Positions 34,601 to 42,584 of a stretch of 64,000 bases of DNA are shown piece by piece; position 1 is the first letter of the stretch; each line of letters starts with the position of its first letter. Under the pieces are notes generated by a model. That model saw only the letters and a program-made list of their open reading frames with translations, had not been told where the DNA came from and searched no databases. Source of the DNA: Dichetophora obliterata (Eukaryota > Arthropoda > Insecta > Diptera > Sciomyzidae); the NCBI GenBank assembly GCA_963920525.1, contig OY986435.1:227929293-227993292 (forward strand), written 5' to 3'. The position numbers and the translations under genes were made by a program.

Positions 34601-34909
34601 GCAAAAACTGCACTTTCCATGTTTTTCTTAAGATTGGATTAATATTATTTTTTCTTTCCCATCCCCGTAGATGGCAACATATTAGTTGTGGCCCATGCAA
34701 CAACTTTGGACACATGTACGCGTCAACTTATTGGTGAAGCGCCACGTACAACCAATGAACTTCGTCAAGTCATACACAAAATACCCTACTGCAGTTTGGC
34801 TACAGTGGAGCTTATCAACGGCACTTGGCAACTGACTGAACCAGAATGTATGCCGGTTACACATTCTAAAAATCCACGTTTCGAATGGAATGCTTTGACT
34901 GCTACATAG
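10681..34909 (+). CDS. UBASH3: UBASH3 (STS/TULA) ubiquitin-associated and SH3 domain protein, complete, 753 aa
   Basis: Ten exons: 10681-10787, 10928-11168, 11338-11533, 11747-11848, 16307-16476, 16569-16896, 26315-26777, 26849-27015, 27075-27323 and 34671-34909. All have GT..AG introns and phases add up to 754 codons with the stop. Domain order is that of the STS/TULA family: UBA at about residues 20-60; a 2H-phosphoesterase region with the two His-x-Thr motifs, HIT (about 108) and HLT (about 227); an atypical SH3 at 273-335 ([12 protein letters not shown] ... GHLPVNY); and a C-terminal histidine phosphatase with RHGER (His about 500), FCSPSYRC and VVAHATT (His about 683). All catalytic residues named here are present. 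Family members dephosphorylate phosphotyrosine in the cytoplasm and damp receptor signalling; function here is inferred from the family. A Gln-rich, less conserved linker ([13 protein letters not shown]) precedes the phosphatase. An AATAAA occurs about 95 bp after the stop. Confidence 0.95.
11690..11735 (+). repeat. CTG/CTA trinucleotide run in intron 3
   Basis: GTTGCTGCTGCTGTTGCTGC followed by repeated TACTGC, directly before the polypyrimidine/AG acceptor of UBASH3 exon 4. It is non-coding here. Confidence 0.7.
12620..12740 (-). repeat. tRNA-like head of a second SINE family, or tRNA pseudogene
   Basis: On the minus strand: an A-box-like TAGTCTAGTGGAGAG, a B box GGTTCGAATCC, then GGGCTCGGGCATGG. 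The acceptor stem does not pair well, so this is probably a tRNA-derived SINE and not a working tRNA. 11,850-12,620 shows nothing else recognisable. Confidence 0.6.
12898..13170. repeat. GTAATC/GATTAC-rich array
   Basis: Imperfect repeats of words such as ATTACAGTAATCGTAATTG with A/T spacers. The left border is AGAGCTGGGCCGTAATCG; the array at 29,570-29,745 ends with the inverted form GTAATCGCAAAATACCCAGCTC. So both belong to one element family. 13,180-14,300 has only a short inverted word (AAATGACCGATTCAAT, 13,177/13,899). Confidence 0.6.
14310..15411. mobile_element. Foldback-type element with minisatellite arms
   Basis: Ends are GGCACCACGAAATA...CCCCAATT and its inverse (GGGGTTTATTTCGTGGTGCC). 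Flanks are the 9-bp near-identical direct repeats TTATTTTGT (14,301-14,309) and TCATTTTGT (15,412-15,420), the target-site length known for Drosophila foldback elements. The arms (14,310-14,600 and 15,090-15,411) consist of imperfect AAATGAAATAAGCCCC units, inverted between left and right. No transposase is visible. Frames in the right arm are repeat artefacts. Confidence 0.75.
15412..16300. other. Remainder of UBASH3 intron 4
   Basis: AT-rich intron. A phrase at about 15,785-15,825 (GCCCCGGGTGCCAACAACCC, then TAGCTACGCCACTG) looks like an old transposon end; otherwise nothing is recognised. The AG acceptor for exon 5 is at 16,305-16,306. Confidence 0.4.
16985..18180. other. UBASH3 intron 6, first part, unassigned
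   Basis: AT-rich sequence with no supported gene. It may include the 3' untranslated part of the minus-strand LINE whose reading frame ends near 18,192, but I found no tail that proves this. Confidence 0.35.
18474..20744. mobile_element. TTAA-flanked TIR element (piggyBac-like target) hosting a mariner
   Basis: Ends are GGCTTGATTACCCAAGCGTAA (18,474) and its inverse ending at 20,744. Each is bordered by TTAA (18,470-18,473 and 20,745-20,748), the target used by piggyBac-like elements. The TIR itself is not one that I know. No transposase of its own is seen: about 1.0 kb of own sequence remains once the mariner is subtracted. The part 19,200-19,340 matches 45,180-45,340. Confidence 0.65.
19425..20620 (+). 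mobile_element. Dead mariner transposon
   Basis: The TIR word TACGAGGGAGC lies at about 19,438-19,448, with the inverse GCTCCCTCGTA at about 20,603-20,613. Between them lies a broken transposase (19,606-20,555): an N-terminal helix-turn-helix with [14 protein letters not shown] and [10 protein letters not shown], then the linker [10 protein letters not shown] typical of mariner, a middle with [11 protein letters not shown], and the C-terminal [17 protein letters not shown]. There is a stop after DDA, frameshifts near 20,255 and 20,370, the first catalytic Asp region is replaced, and the HDNAPAH block is deleted. It cannot be active. Confidence 0.85.
20911..21849. mobile_element. TA-flanked TIR element with repeated GTGGTATA motif
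   Basis: Ends are GAGGAACTTCGGGCATTGTG and the inverse of a near-identical sequence. TA lies on both sides (20,909-20,910 and 21,850-21,851), as for the Tc1/mariner superfamily. At least six GTGGTATA/TATACCAC-like words sit below the ends and inside (for example near 20,928, 21,124, 21,150, 21,441, 21,467, 21,806 and 21,825). No transposase frame is seen. It is inserted in the reverse transcriptase of the LINE. Confidence 0.75.
22291..24780. other. UBASH3 intron 6, middle part, unassigned
   Basis: AT-rich, with TTCGTAGAAT-like words around 22,480-22,880 that may come from a degraded repeat. No reading frame with a family signature, no RNA gene and no clear element boundaries were found. Confidence 0.35.
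24790..25715 (+). mobile_element. Jockey/CR1-like LINE fragment, reverse-transcriptase fingers and palm, plus strand
   Basis: Two parts of one copy. Part 1 (24,840-25,161) reads [20 protein letters not shown], then [19 protein letters not shown] and LFPDQHRF over frameshifts. Part 2 (25,527-25,715) reads [14 protein letters not shown], the first polymerase motif. Between them sits a foreign insertion at 25,175-25,513. Frameshifts and stops show that it is dead. It is oriented opposite to the LINE at 18-22 kb. Confidence 0.75.
25175..25513 (+). mobile_element. LOA/R1-like LINE 3' end inserted in the LINE above
   Basis: Reads [20 protein letters not shown] followed by the Cys/His-poor tail and GGFF, as in the region after RNase H in LOA/R1-type LINEs, then ends with CCTAACCGAACC. 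Flanked by direct repeats TAATTTCGAAGCT (25,162-25,174) and TAACTTCGAAGCT (25,514-25,526), 12 of 13 identical: a target-site duplication. It is 5'-truncated, as is usual for LINEs. Confidence 0.75.
25716..26314. other. End of UBASH3 intron 6
   Basis: AT-rich with no recognised element. It ends in the acceptor TTTTAAATTGCAG for exon 7. Confidence 0.5.
27722..28805. mobile_element. Second foldback-type element with TTTGGGC-TTATTTCATT arms
   Basis: Inverted ends of about 120 bp: AAATTGGCGCTGTTTAC...TTTTTGTGCTTGAAA...CGTTTCCGTACTTTTGACAC at the left and its inverse at 28,670-28,805. Inside, arms of GGGCGTTATTTCATTTT-like units (27,850-28,000 and 28,430-28,665) are inverted to each other. The minisatellite is of the same kind as in 14,310-15,411, but the ends differ. 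The reading frame at 28,466-28,790 is a repeat artefact. Confidence 0.7.
29570..29745. repeat. GTAATC/GATTAC-rich array
   Basis: ATTACAGTAATCGTAATTG-type repeats ending in TACCCAGCTC, the inverse of the border of the 12.9-kb array. 28,806-29,570 is otherwise unassigned intron. Confidence 0.6.
29836..29862. repeat. (CA)n microsatellite
   Basis: About 13 CA units. The next 100 bp (CCGAATTTCATCAAAATAGG...) resembles the 3' end of a dispersed insect repeat, but I cannot class it. 29,950-30,640 is unassigned. Confidence 0.8.
30640..31015. repeat. Tandem repeat of about 125 bp, three units
   Basis: The phrase ACGCCATACAAAAATGAAAA recurs near 30,672, 30,791 and 30,919 (ACGCAATACAAAAATG in the last), each followed by AGAAAAGTAAAAC-like and ACAACTACNAAT-like words. 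The unit is 120-127 bp and diverged. Related A-rich words occur at 38,580-38,880. Confidence 0.6.
31018..31145 (+). repeat. Possible Helitron-like end
   Basis: ATCTATACTATTATATAAAA followed by CTGAACGGATTTGG resembles 5' ends of non-autonomous Helitron-like repeats of insects. No hairpin/CTRR end was found to confirm it. A similar start is at 18,690-18,790. Confidence 0.3.
31151..31926. mobile_element. TIR element with TGTCCCGTGCGAC subterminal repeats
   Basis: Left end ATATGGGTATTTCCA, right end the inverse of ATATGGGCATTTCCATGG. The word TGTCCCGTGCGA occurs four times inside (two adjacent near 31,530-31,555, then near 31,725 and 31,893), as expected for transposase-binding sites. The region 31,455-31,520 is homologous to 6140-6215. 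No transposase was found. Confidence 0.6.
31927..32870. other. UBASH3 intron 9, unassigned part
   Basis: AT-rich. A short [16 protein letters not shown] reading at 32,735-32,775 resembles a LINE polymerase motif, but it is too short to call. Confidence 0.35.
32875..33650. repeat. Diverged tandem duplication of about 450 bp
   Basis: Words of 32,875-33,300 (AAATAATAAAAAAGCTACTGAAATGCA; GAGTCAACGCGAACATTG; ACGAGTTACTTAGG; GATATTCGTTGTATT) recur in the same order at 33,390-33,630. Neither copy has a long frame. Origin not recognised. Confidence 0.55.
34081..34101. repeat. (CT)n microsatellite
   Basis: About nine CT units in UBASH3 intron 9. The rest of 33,650-34,670 is unassigned intron, ending in the acceptor ATCCCCGTAG. 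Confidence 0.8.
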
Positions 34910-35065
34910 TGCTCGTGCTTTAACAGGCTTTTGGAGAATAATTTTTAACTGAAAATATCAATTGAATTAAATAATAACTTTTAGAAAGAAAAAAAAAACA
35001 GAAAAAATAAATATAAGCACGCGCACATAAACAAGCATTCATTTATATATAAATACGTAAGGAAG

Positions 35066-35733
35066 TGGTCCGTAGGTTGCTTTAGTTTCTATTTAAGTCC
35101 ATAAAATGCAGAAAAACAAAATCCTGACTTAAAAAATTGGTCGTTAGGTTATCCCATCTCGAAATGTGTACAACAAACGTACATAAACATGACGTTAACC
35201 GGCCAGCTTAAACCAAATTATTGGTCTTTTATGAGAACACAGAAGGAAAGAAGCATGTTCTTAGTGCGGCAGAAAGCTGAAGTAGCATGTGATATTGAAA
35301 TCAGACCTCGTTGTGCCGTTACCTTGCCAAATCAAGTTACCTAGGCGATCTTCTTCACAAACCACTTTCGTCGTAAATTGGTGTTTTAAATTTCTTTTGC
35401 TTAGAAATAAGGAAGTAAAAGTTTCCTTATACGAACCCAGGAAACCTCTGGATGACAGTTAAGTGCTACCACTATCAAATTGCACTCTTTGGCTGACATA
35501 TGGCCACTTTATGATTGCTTCCAAAATACTTAATTAAACTTCTTGGAGCAAGATTTTTGGGTGATTCTGGCACAAATATGATTAATGCGCATTGCAACTT
35601 CCCACCATGCTGAAAGTTTTGGGGGACGTAACTCCGAAAACACTATCGTTACAACTAACTTCCCAACATAAAAAATATAGAAAACCATGTGGTCAAACTG
35701 ACGAGCTGGCGCAACCTACAGACCTACTCTCCC
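35066..35733. mobile_element. Probable TIR element downstream of UBASH3
   Basis: GTGGTCCGTAGGTTGC at the left returns as the inverse GCAACCTACAGACCTAC at 35,715-35,731. The interior is not recognised. 35,734-36,850 holds only AT-rich spacer between the two gene 3' ends. Confidence 0.4.
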
Positions 35734-36851
35734 TTACAACTAAATTTTTAATATAAATTGCAGGAGTTACATTTTTCTAACAATTTTAGCAACAGTTCTT
35801 AGTTGTGTTGCTGTTTTACAAGCACGCTTAGCTATTATAACAGTTATATTAAGTTACGAATATTTATGAAAAATCGCACAATTCTGCTTGGCTAACAAAT
35901 TCAAATTACACACGAGTTTCCTGAAACAGTGTAATAATAATAAAATAAAATTGTATAATGTATATCAGTATGGTACTCAGCGCTCTTCTTGCTATTAAAG
36001 TAACAAGCTTATTTAAAAAAAATAAACTAAATACAATATCCATTGATGCTAAATAATCAGTTAATAAAATCTTGATTACTAATTAACGCTTAGTTTAAGA
36101 CTTGATTTTGTTAATATTATTGCTCAATAAAATTATTTGAAATCATATCAGTCATAATTTTATCTGGTTACTTGCTCATATTATTTATAACTATGAACTG
36201 CCTGGTGTATTTCCCAGCAGATTTGGCAACATTTGTATTAAAGACTGTCTCAAAGGAAAACAAAAATATTTAACTAAAACGAGAAAAAACACAAGGAAAA
36301 TTTATTTATTTCTTTATTGAATAAATTTAAGGAATTTTGTTTTACAAATACGAAATTTATTAAATAATAACTTTTATACTTTTATTTTATAAATTATAAT
36401 ATCAAAGAATAACATGATTTTATTGATTTTTAAATATTAATTTTACCATTTTAATGTAGTATACAAGCAGTTTTTAAAAAGTTATAACTTAACATAGATA
36501 TGCAAAATTTAAATAATCGGTACAACCGCTTCGCTGCTTTTTTATTTTCTTTTCTACCGGGTCTTCTTACGGTAAGTGTGAACTTATTAACTTAAAATAT
36601 AGTACATAAATGCCCACAACTCTACGATATAAACAGCATTTCATTTACAAAAAACCGGGAAGTCAAAGTGAATGGACTTGGGAATACAGCTGCTTATTTT
36701 CACTTAATTTGTATGAAATTTGCCGAAATACATAATTATAAATTTCTTAGAAAACAAACTATAATAGTGTTTTTCAATATTTAGTTTTTGTTCCATTTCC
36801 ATCTTCACTTGCACAAAATCGTTCACTAAAAAAAACCTTTAGAGTAGTGTT

Positions 36852-37251
36852 GTGCATTAAGGTGGATACTTTTGCTCAGGCGTAAAAAAAATTTTCGACA
36901 CTCAAATTCTGAATGCTGGATTCAAAAAGATCTTAAATCAAACAGGATAATGAAATCGGTTTGACCGTCTGCAAAATTTTGACCGAAATCTGAACACTGT
37001 TGCACTAAAAAAATTCTCGAATCTAACAGTCTTCCTATTCACAACTCTGGGGACCCAGATACCTTTAATTTGCTTCATAAAAACTTGCGGCGACAAAAAC
37101 GTTAATTTTTGGCGAAAGAGTGATTTTTTTAAATCATAACCGCTGGCAGACTGTTACACCGATTGCGATATTTTATTCGGATTTTAGATATACTTGAATC
37201 CAGTTCTCAGAATTAGTGTCGAAAAAAGTTTTTTTATCCACCTTATTGTGC
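36852..37251. mobile_element. 400-bp MITE with ~70-bp TIRs
   Basis: GTGCATTAAGGTGGATA, TTTTCGACACTCAAATTCTG and CTGGATTCAA at the left match the inverse of the right end (37,185-37,251: GAATCCAG, CAGAATTAGTGTCGAAAA, TATCCACCTTATTGTGCAT). It lies just behind the TMEM179-like gene. Confidence 0.7.
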
Positions 37252-37395
37252 ATACATACATTAATACACCTCAGCATACATCGTAATTAAACTAACTAAA
37301 AAAACAAAATAGTAAATACAGCATACAATAAACTACAGATTCATGTTTACAAAGATTACAAAATGTTCTTACTGGGATCATTCGCCGACACGAAA

Positions 37396-38268
37396 CTAGT
37401 CTTTATAACCTGAAGTATTTGGTGGCGTTGAACGTCCATCATCTGACTGTGGCAAATGCTGATTGACTAAACGTTGACGTTCTAAATACATTGATACCTT
37501 AATGTTGCGGACTTGGTGGTTGTTGATCAGTTTAAGCAGCGCTATGACACCCACACCCACCGAAATGGCAAAAGAGCCCCATGCACCAAACTAAACAATT
37601 AAAATGCAAGTGTCAGTTCATGTCGACCTTTTCTTATCACTGCAATTTACCTGTGCTGTTCCCATTTCAATATAGAATCCTGAACTGTCTATCTGTTCCT
37701 TGTCGCCATGTATGATATTCTGCCCAGCAGAAGTTTCACATGAAGGAAAACGTTCAGTCATGGCTTCGCACCACACAATAAAGCCCAAGGTAATTATTAT
37801 AGCAGATAGTATAGACATGGCCAGCATAAAAATACCAAGCACAACATCTATAAACAATGATAAAAATGAGGCTTCCTCCTTCATTCGTGCGTACCTTTTT
37901 GCAATTATGATGTTCATTAATAAGTTATGATATAGTATATTTTAAGTTTACCGATATATTTGTACAGATGACACCAAGAACAGAAAGATTCCCGTGATCA
38001 ATGGGAAATTACAAAATCCTGCCGAGGCCCAGTTTACATCAAATAGACCATCTTCCTCCCGCCACTTTCCCGTGGTAAATAATATACAGTGTCCACTGCT
38101 TGCATTAAAACAATTAGTCATTGTTTGGACAAAATTTTGTTATTCAATTGCGTTTTACCTGAATTCATGAATATACATTCCTAGTGGAACAATGATGCAC
38201 AGTGAAAGGATCATTAGAATTACATGTCCAGCTATTTGGCTAAGCATTAAAACATTTGCCAATGCCAT
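37396..38268 (-). CDS. TMEM179: TMEM179-like four-pass membrane protein, complete, 230 aa
   Basis: Exons on the minus strand: 38268-38159, 38095-37952, 37894-37651 and 37590-37396. Introns are short (57-63 bp) and phases close to 231 codons with the stop. The protein starts MALANVLMLSQIAGHVI and has four hydrophobic segments, at about residues 10-32, 66-86, 99-123 and 166-188. Landmarks shared with vertebrate TMEM179 are a start like MALNNF, the GHCILFTTGKW loop, a CNFPL segment, GFIVWCEAMTERFPSCE and AQFGAWGSF; the length fits too (230 against about 233). Molecular function is not established for this family. The exon 2 acceptor could be three bases earlier (EFSSGHC instead of EFSGHC); I chose the one that matches the family spacing. 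The gene converges on UBASH3. Confidence 0.92.
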
Positions 38269-38423
38269 ATTTAATAATTTTTTTAAATTTTTACAATTAA
38301 TTCTTGGTATCTAGTTTATAAAGAAAACAATAATAAACAAAGACAATCCAGTGTTGCAAATGTACAAATAAGATGGTACAGAAGAAGTGTAGTAGATTTA
38401 TAGAGTGAAATCAGTGGAATGAA

Positions 38424-38540
38424 CCCTTTTCCACACGGTAAGTTTTTATGAAGGCAAGTCGAGAATATAAAGGTGAGAACATCACATTATCAAAGCTCAA
38501 GGAACAGCACAAAAGAAAACTTGCCGGTATACAGAGAATA
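38424..38540. mobile_element. Diverged copy of the CCCCTTTTCCACACGG MITE
   Basis: CCCTTTTCCACACGGTAAGT, GCAAGTCGAGAATA and AAGAAAACTTGCCGGT match the ends and body of the intact copy at 59,028-59,172. The right end is degraded. It lies about 150 bp upstream of the TMEM179-like start codon. Confidence 0.55.
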
Positions 38541-39028
38541 AAAACAACGTAAAATCAAAAATTCCAACTTTAAATCAAAAATAAACAGTTACAAAAGTAG
38601 GGTAAAGTTGAACATTTTTGAATCAACTACGATATTTTCATTTTTAAAATGATTCTTATTTTAATTTCATAAATGGATGATTTTTAGTTTAATATTGTTT
38701 TATTTTCAATCTAAAAATAGAAAATTTTAATTTAAAGTTGATAATTTTTGATTTTAAATGAATAATTTTGATTTAAAAATTCATATTTTTGATTTAAAAA
38801 AGCACATTTTTGATATGAAAACACACATTTTTGTTTTGAAAATGTTTTATTTTTATTTCAAAAATGTAAAAATTTGATTTAAATTGTTCTTTCTTACCTT
38901 TTTATAGCTCTTTCCACGATATCACATTGAAATAGACAAAAATATTTATATATAAGCTATTATATAAAATAAAATATAGTAAATTAAATATATTTAAATT
39001 TCACATATGTTTTCACATATGAATTACC

Positions 39029-39255
39029 CTTCAAGAACTCCATTATGCACTCTATGTCAAATTCCTTTATGAGTTCCCAGAGTTTTTCATCATCCTCGCT
39101 GGCATCCATTTCTTGGAATGAGCATTCCTCTAGTGGAGATGTAATGATGAAGTGATTTGAGGACTAAAATCTGCCGCTTCACCATCCAAAGTCAGCCATT
39201 CTTCATTACAATATTGCATATTTAATAAAGACAATTTGATTTTATTTCGCACTAA
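39029..39255 (-). pseudogene. Coding-like remnant split by a hAT-like MITE
   Basis: On the minus strand, 39,255-39,145 reads RNKIKLSLLNMQYCNEEWLT ending at QITSS, and after a frameshift 39,139-39,029 reads SPLEECSFQEMDASEDDEKL and WELIKEFDIECIMEFLK. This acidic, low-stop composition looks like former coding DNA. The family is not recognised; a domesticated or dead transposon gene is one possibility. 38,541-39,028 is otherwise an A/T-rich spacer of TTTTTGATTTAAAA-like words. Confidence 0.35.
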
Positions 39256-39257
39256 AC

Positions 39258-39653
39258 CAGTGATGTGCGGCGTAGAGAACATGATGTCGACAATACTATT
39301 GTCGACGGTGTCGACAATGTCGTGTAGACAATTGCTTTTAACGACGTGTAGATAATTAATGTAAGAGGCTGCATTTTTATTGTAATATTTAATTAAATTG
39401 AGTCCAAGTTCGAAGTATTCCTTATTTTTACGCCTTCTGGGCATGGCTTTTGTTTGTTAAATTGTAAAATTTGTTACTTTGAGTTAATTAAACGACTTTT
39501 CAAAAGGTTTTAAGAATCAGCACAATCTAAATGGAACTTGCATTTTCGCAATGTTGCATTTTGTTGACATTGCTTACACAATTCTCGACATTGTCTACAT
39601 TGTCGACACTAAAATGTCGACAATTAAAGACGACGCGTCGAGGAACATCACTG
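39258..39653. mobile_element. hAT-like MITE with TGTCGACA repeats, 396 bp
   Basis: Ends are CAGTGATGT and its inverse ACATCACTG. A perfect 8-bp target duplication CACTAAAC lies at 39,250-39,257 and 39,654-39,661. Both halves carry many TGTCGACA/GTCGACAATG words. CAGTG ends with 8-bp duplications are the hAT pattern. Confidence 0.85.
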
Positions 39654-40092
39654 CACTAAACGGCGCGACGCAATGGATACGAAAAAACAAAATGGCATTG
39701 TAATATTTTCTGTATCTGTTTCAGCTTAAAATTAAAAATGTATTTTTGTTTTAACAATGAACAATTTCAAAATGAAAACGATAAATCAAAAACGAACATT
39801 TTTATGTTGAAAACGGTCAGACTTGATTTTAAAATGCAATTTTTCGCTTAATGTACAATAAAACCTGTACCTGTACTGTACTTACTTTCATGAAAACATG
39901 TCGTGTGGGAAAAGGGGGTATATGCTCGAAACCAGAGAAAAGATAAGCGCATAGAAATAAAACATAAAGAAAATTGTGTTATCCTCACATACAGTGCATG
40001 TGTACTGCGATATGTTTCTTGAATTGAGTGAGCGAGACGTTGAGTGTTTCTTTGACACTTCGATCGCTCTGTCGGCCAAACCAATTTACCAA

Positions 40093-40232
40093 GGAGTATT
40101 CACGATGCAGTGCACTTGCCTGTTGCAATTGTGGACTTGTGTAGTTAAGTTTTCGTGAACACACCACCATCACTATTTCAAAGCTGTCAAATTTTTCAAT
40201 GCACACAACTGCACAACTGCTCAAGTCGTAAG
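40093..40232. mobile_element. Partial copy of the GTATTCACGATTCAGTGCA MITE
   Basis: GAGTATTCACGATGCAGTGCACTTGCC, then TTGTGTAGTTAAGTTTTCGTG and CACTATTTCAAAGCTGTCAA, match parts of the intact element at 53,439-53,706 in inverted or rearranged order. 39,662-40,092 and 40,233-41,070 contain nothing else supported. Confidence 0.5.
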
Positions 40233-41082
40233 CTACAGTAGAAAAGCATATTATCGATATGATATTTTAGGATAATTTATGATTGAAAAATTTTAATATC
40301 CCAGTGCCGAAAAAGGGATTTTATATGGTAAGATTTTTAACTCGTTTTCGAACAAAAAAGGTTTATTTTGGAGAGGCAATTCAACCCGGTGAATAAGTTC
40401 AAAATGCTTAATAATCTGAGTGCCAACAAAAAACTTTTTAATAGTACTTTTTTAAACTCATTTCCAAACAAAAAAGCCTCGTTTCCAAAATTGATAATTC
40501 TCTTTTTAATCATTTCTGAAGAAAAAAGGGTCCACCTTTGAGAGGTATTTTAGTCCGACGAATGAGTCCTAAAGGAATCATTTAAGAGTGCCGAAAATGA
40601 TACCCGAAAAGGTCTATAAATTAATTAAAAAAATATAGTTCATTCGACTCGCGTCGTTTCATCGCCGAGGTCGTGAAGCGCGACTAGCCAACGGTAATTG
40701 TGTTTGTGGTCCATCCGCTGATGCGACTGACACAATTAAAGTACAGTTTTCAATAGAATCAAAAAGATTCGTAATTTGTGATGGCGTTATAAATCTAAGA
40801 TTTGGCCAAATAATTTCCTCTTCAGTGGGGATTCTTCTTGAGCTAGGGAAGCCTAGCTTTCGGAGTAACTTTAAATATTAAAAAAAAAAAAAAAAAAATA
40901 TAGTTTTGATTCACTGAGTACATGTTGTCACGCCTGGAGTGGTGGGTGAATGACTGTAAATTTAGCTTTGCGGCCAAGCGATCATACGTGCTGTCAAACC
41001 TCATTTAGCTAAAAAAATATCGTGCAGACAACATGTCGAAGTTTTGGCAGCAGTTTTACTAACACGGGGGTTATGGTCCAAT

Positions 41083-41265
41083 CATGGTATTAGGATAGAG
41101 GTAGCTGCAGCACTGACTGTGCTCTTTTTCCATACTGCCATGTCTGTAAAATTCAGCTGTGTAGCGAATGGAAACAAAAGAAAAGAAGTAAAAAGTTTTG
41201 CTTCGTTTTGACATTTCCGGCAGTATGGTCTCATCTGGTGCATCTACCTGTATTCTTCTACCATG
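41083..41265 (+). mobile_element. CATGGTA hAT-like MITE, 183 bp, inside a TIR
   Basis: Begins CATGGTATTAGGATAGAGGT and ends with the inverse of CATGGTAGAAGAATACAGGT. A perfect 8-bp duplication GGTCCAAT lies at 41,075-41,082 and 41,266-41,273. The sister copy at 48,459-48,641 has exactly the same length in the opposite orientation. Confidence 0.88.
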
Positions 41266-41417
41266 GGTCCAATTATGTTAGTGTAACGTAACGCAAGGTG
41301 GCCATGGCAAGTGTCACGTATATATTTGTTGTATCTGGTTATGCACCACGTAATGAAGCTTAGAACAGTATAGATAAAAACAGAATCTTATCTCACAACC
41401 TAAAGATAAACGTATAA

Positions 41418-41570
41418 TGCCCATATTACACGATGCACGGTTGCTCGGCGAGCAGATAATTTTATTGTTGCTTCCAATGCGAAACTGACAAAAATTTTGG
41501 AGAGTACAACAACAACCATATTGCACGGCCATGTGCATGCCAAGTAAACGAGCATCGTGTAATATTGGCA
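41418..41570. mobile_element. 153-bp MITE, TGCCCATATTACACGATGC ends
   Basis: TGCCCATATTACACGATGC at the left, inverse GCATCGTGTAATATTGGCA at the right (18 of 19 identical). TA-rich flanks. No coding content. Confidence 0.75.
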
Positions 41571-41631
41571 TATCAAATAAAAAGTTAAATTTCATTTTGA
41601 ACTTACGTCGGCTCTACGGTCTTGTGACAGC

Positions 41632-41716
41632 CAGTGTTGTCACACTATCGCAATTGTGGTAGATCTACCACTTTCTTGGATGCTATACTATTTAAAATTT
41701 TCAAGTGGCAACACTG
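41632..41716. mobile_element. 85-bp hAT-like MITE, CAGTGTTG ends
   Basis: CAGTGTTGTCAC...AAGTGGCAACACTG with 8-bp flanks GTGACAGC (41,624-41,631) and GTGATAGC (41,717-41,724), 7 of 8 identical. Confidence 0.7.
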
Positions 41717-42100
41717 GTGATAGCTGCATTTTCATAGCAACAGTTTATGTGCGGTAAATTTGCTGATAAATTGTGTCTTTTAACGCACAATCCTTTTTTG
41801 TTCTGTCTTTTGTTCTTAGTGCGGTAAATTTGCTAATAGATATAATTTTCCGCCAATTAAAAACATCTGACTTTTTGTAAACAAAAGCAGCTGATTTAAA
41901 GTTTGTAAGAAGATGTACGTCTGCATAATCAACACGAAATTATCTACGTGCAATCTGCCATTTGCTACGGCCACCTTGCGTTGCGTTACGCAAACATAAT
42001 TGGACCATTACACGTTCAAGTTTTGTCTTTCAAGTAGCAATACATTCTAACGTTTTTACTAACACACTCTCACTTTTAAAAATTGCCCACCAGCTTGCTT

Positions 42101-42584
42101 TGACCCTTTTTATATTGATCAAGACTTAAAGTCAAGTTTCAGAGTTTGTAGGCAATTCGATGCACATCGGAAGCGACGGAAGGGAAAAAGAAATTTGAAG
42201 CTGTACCGGCAATTTTTCGTGTTCCTTTTGTTATTTTCGCGTTGTTGACAGTGCTTTTTTTATTTTTCGCATATGAATGTGAGTTTGTTAGACTTCGGTT
42301 GCATTAAACTTCTTTTGGATTTAATTTAATTTAATTTTGCATTAAATTTTTAAGCAAAAACATTTTGTTAACTTCCATCGTGGTAAAAAATTAAAATTCA
42401 GTTTGCAAATTTCTATAAACTATAATTCATTTGCTTGCTACCTATCTCGTTTTATTTTAAGAAAACAAGGAAAGAAGACAAGAAGTGGAATTCAAGTGTT
42501 GACCACTGTGAGAGCTTTCGTCAAGTTCAAAAGAGAACGTCAAAAAAACTTGACCTCAAGTCTTGCTCAATATAAAAGGGGTCA
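42101..42584. mobile_element. 484-bp TIR element
   Basis: TGACCCTTTTTATATTGATCAAGACTT at the left matches the inverse of AAGTCTTGCTCAATATAAAAGGGGTCA at the right. The frame at 42,403-42,603 is accidental. 42,585-43,400 holds nothing recognised. Confidence 0.65.

Larger units (their letters stand above)
41074..42007. mobile_element. PIF/Harbinger-like TIR element hosting three smaller elements
   Basis: The ends TGGTCCAAT(T)ATGTT, GTAACG and AACGCAAGGTGGCC match the inverse of 41,966-42,007 over about 40 bp. TTA flanks both sides (41,071-41,073 and 42,008-42,010), the target of Harbinger elements. Nine bases into the left TIR a 183-bp MITE is inserted; two more MITEs (41,418-41,570 and 41,632-41,716) lie inside. 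No transposase remains. Confidence 0.75.
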
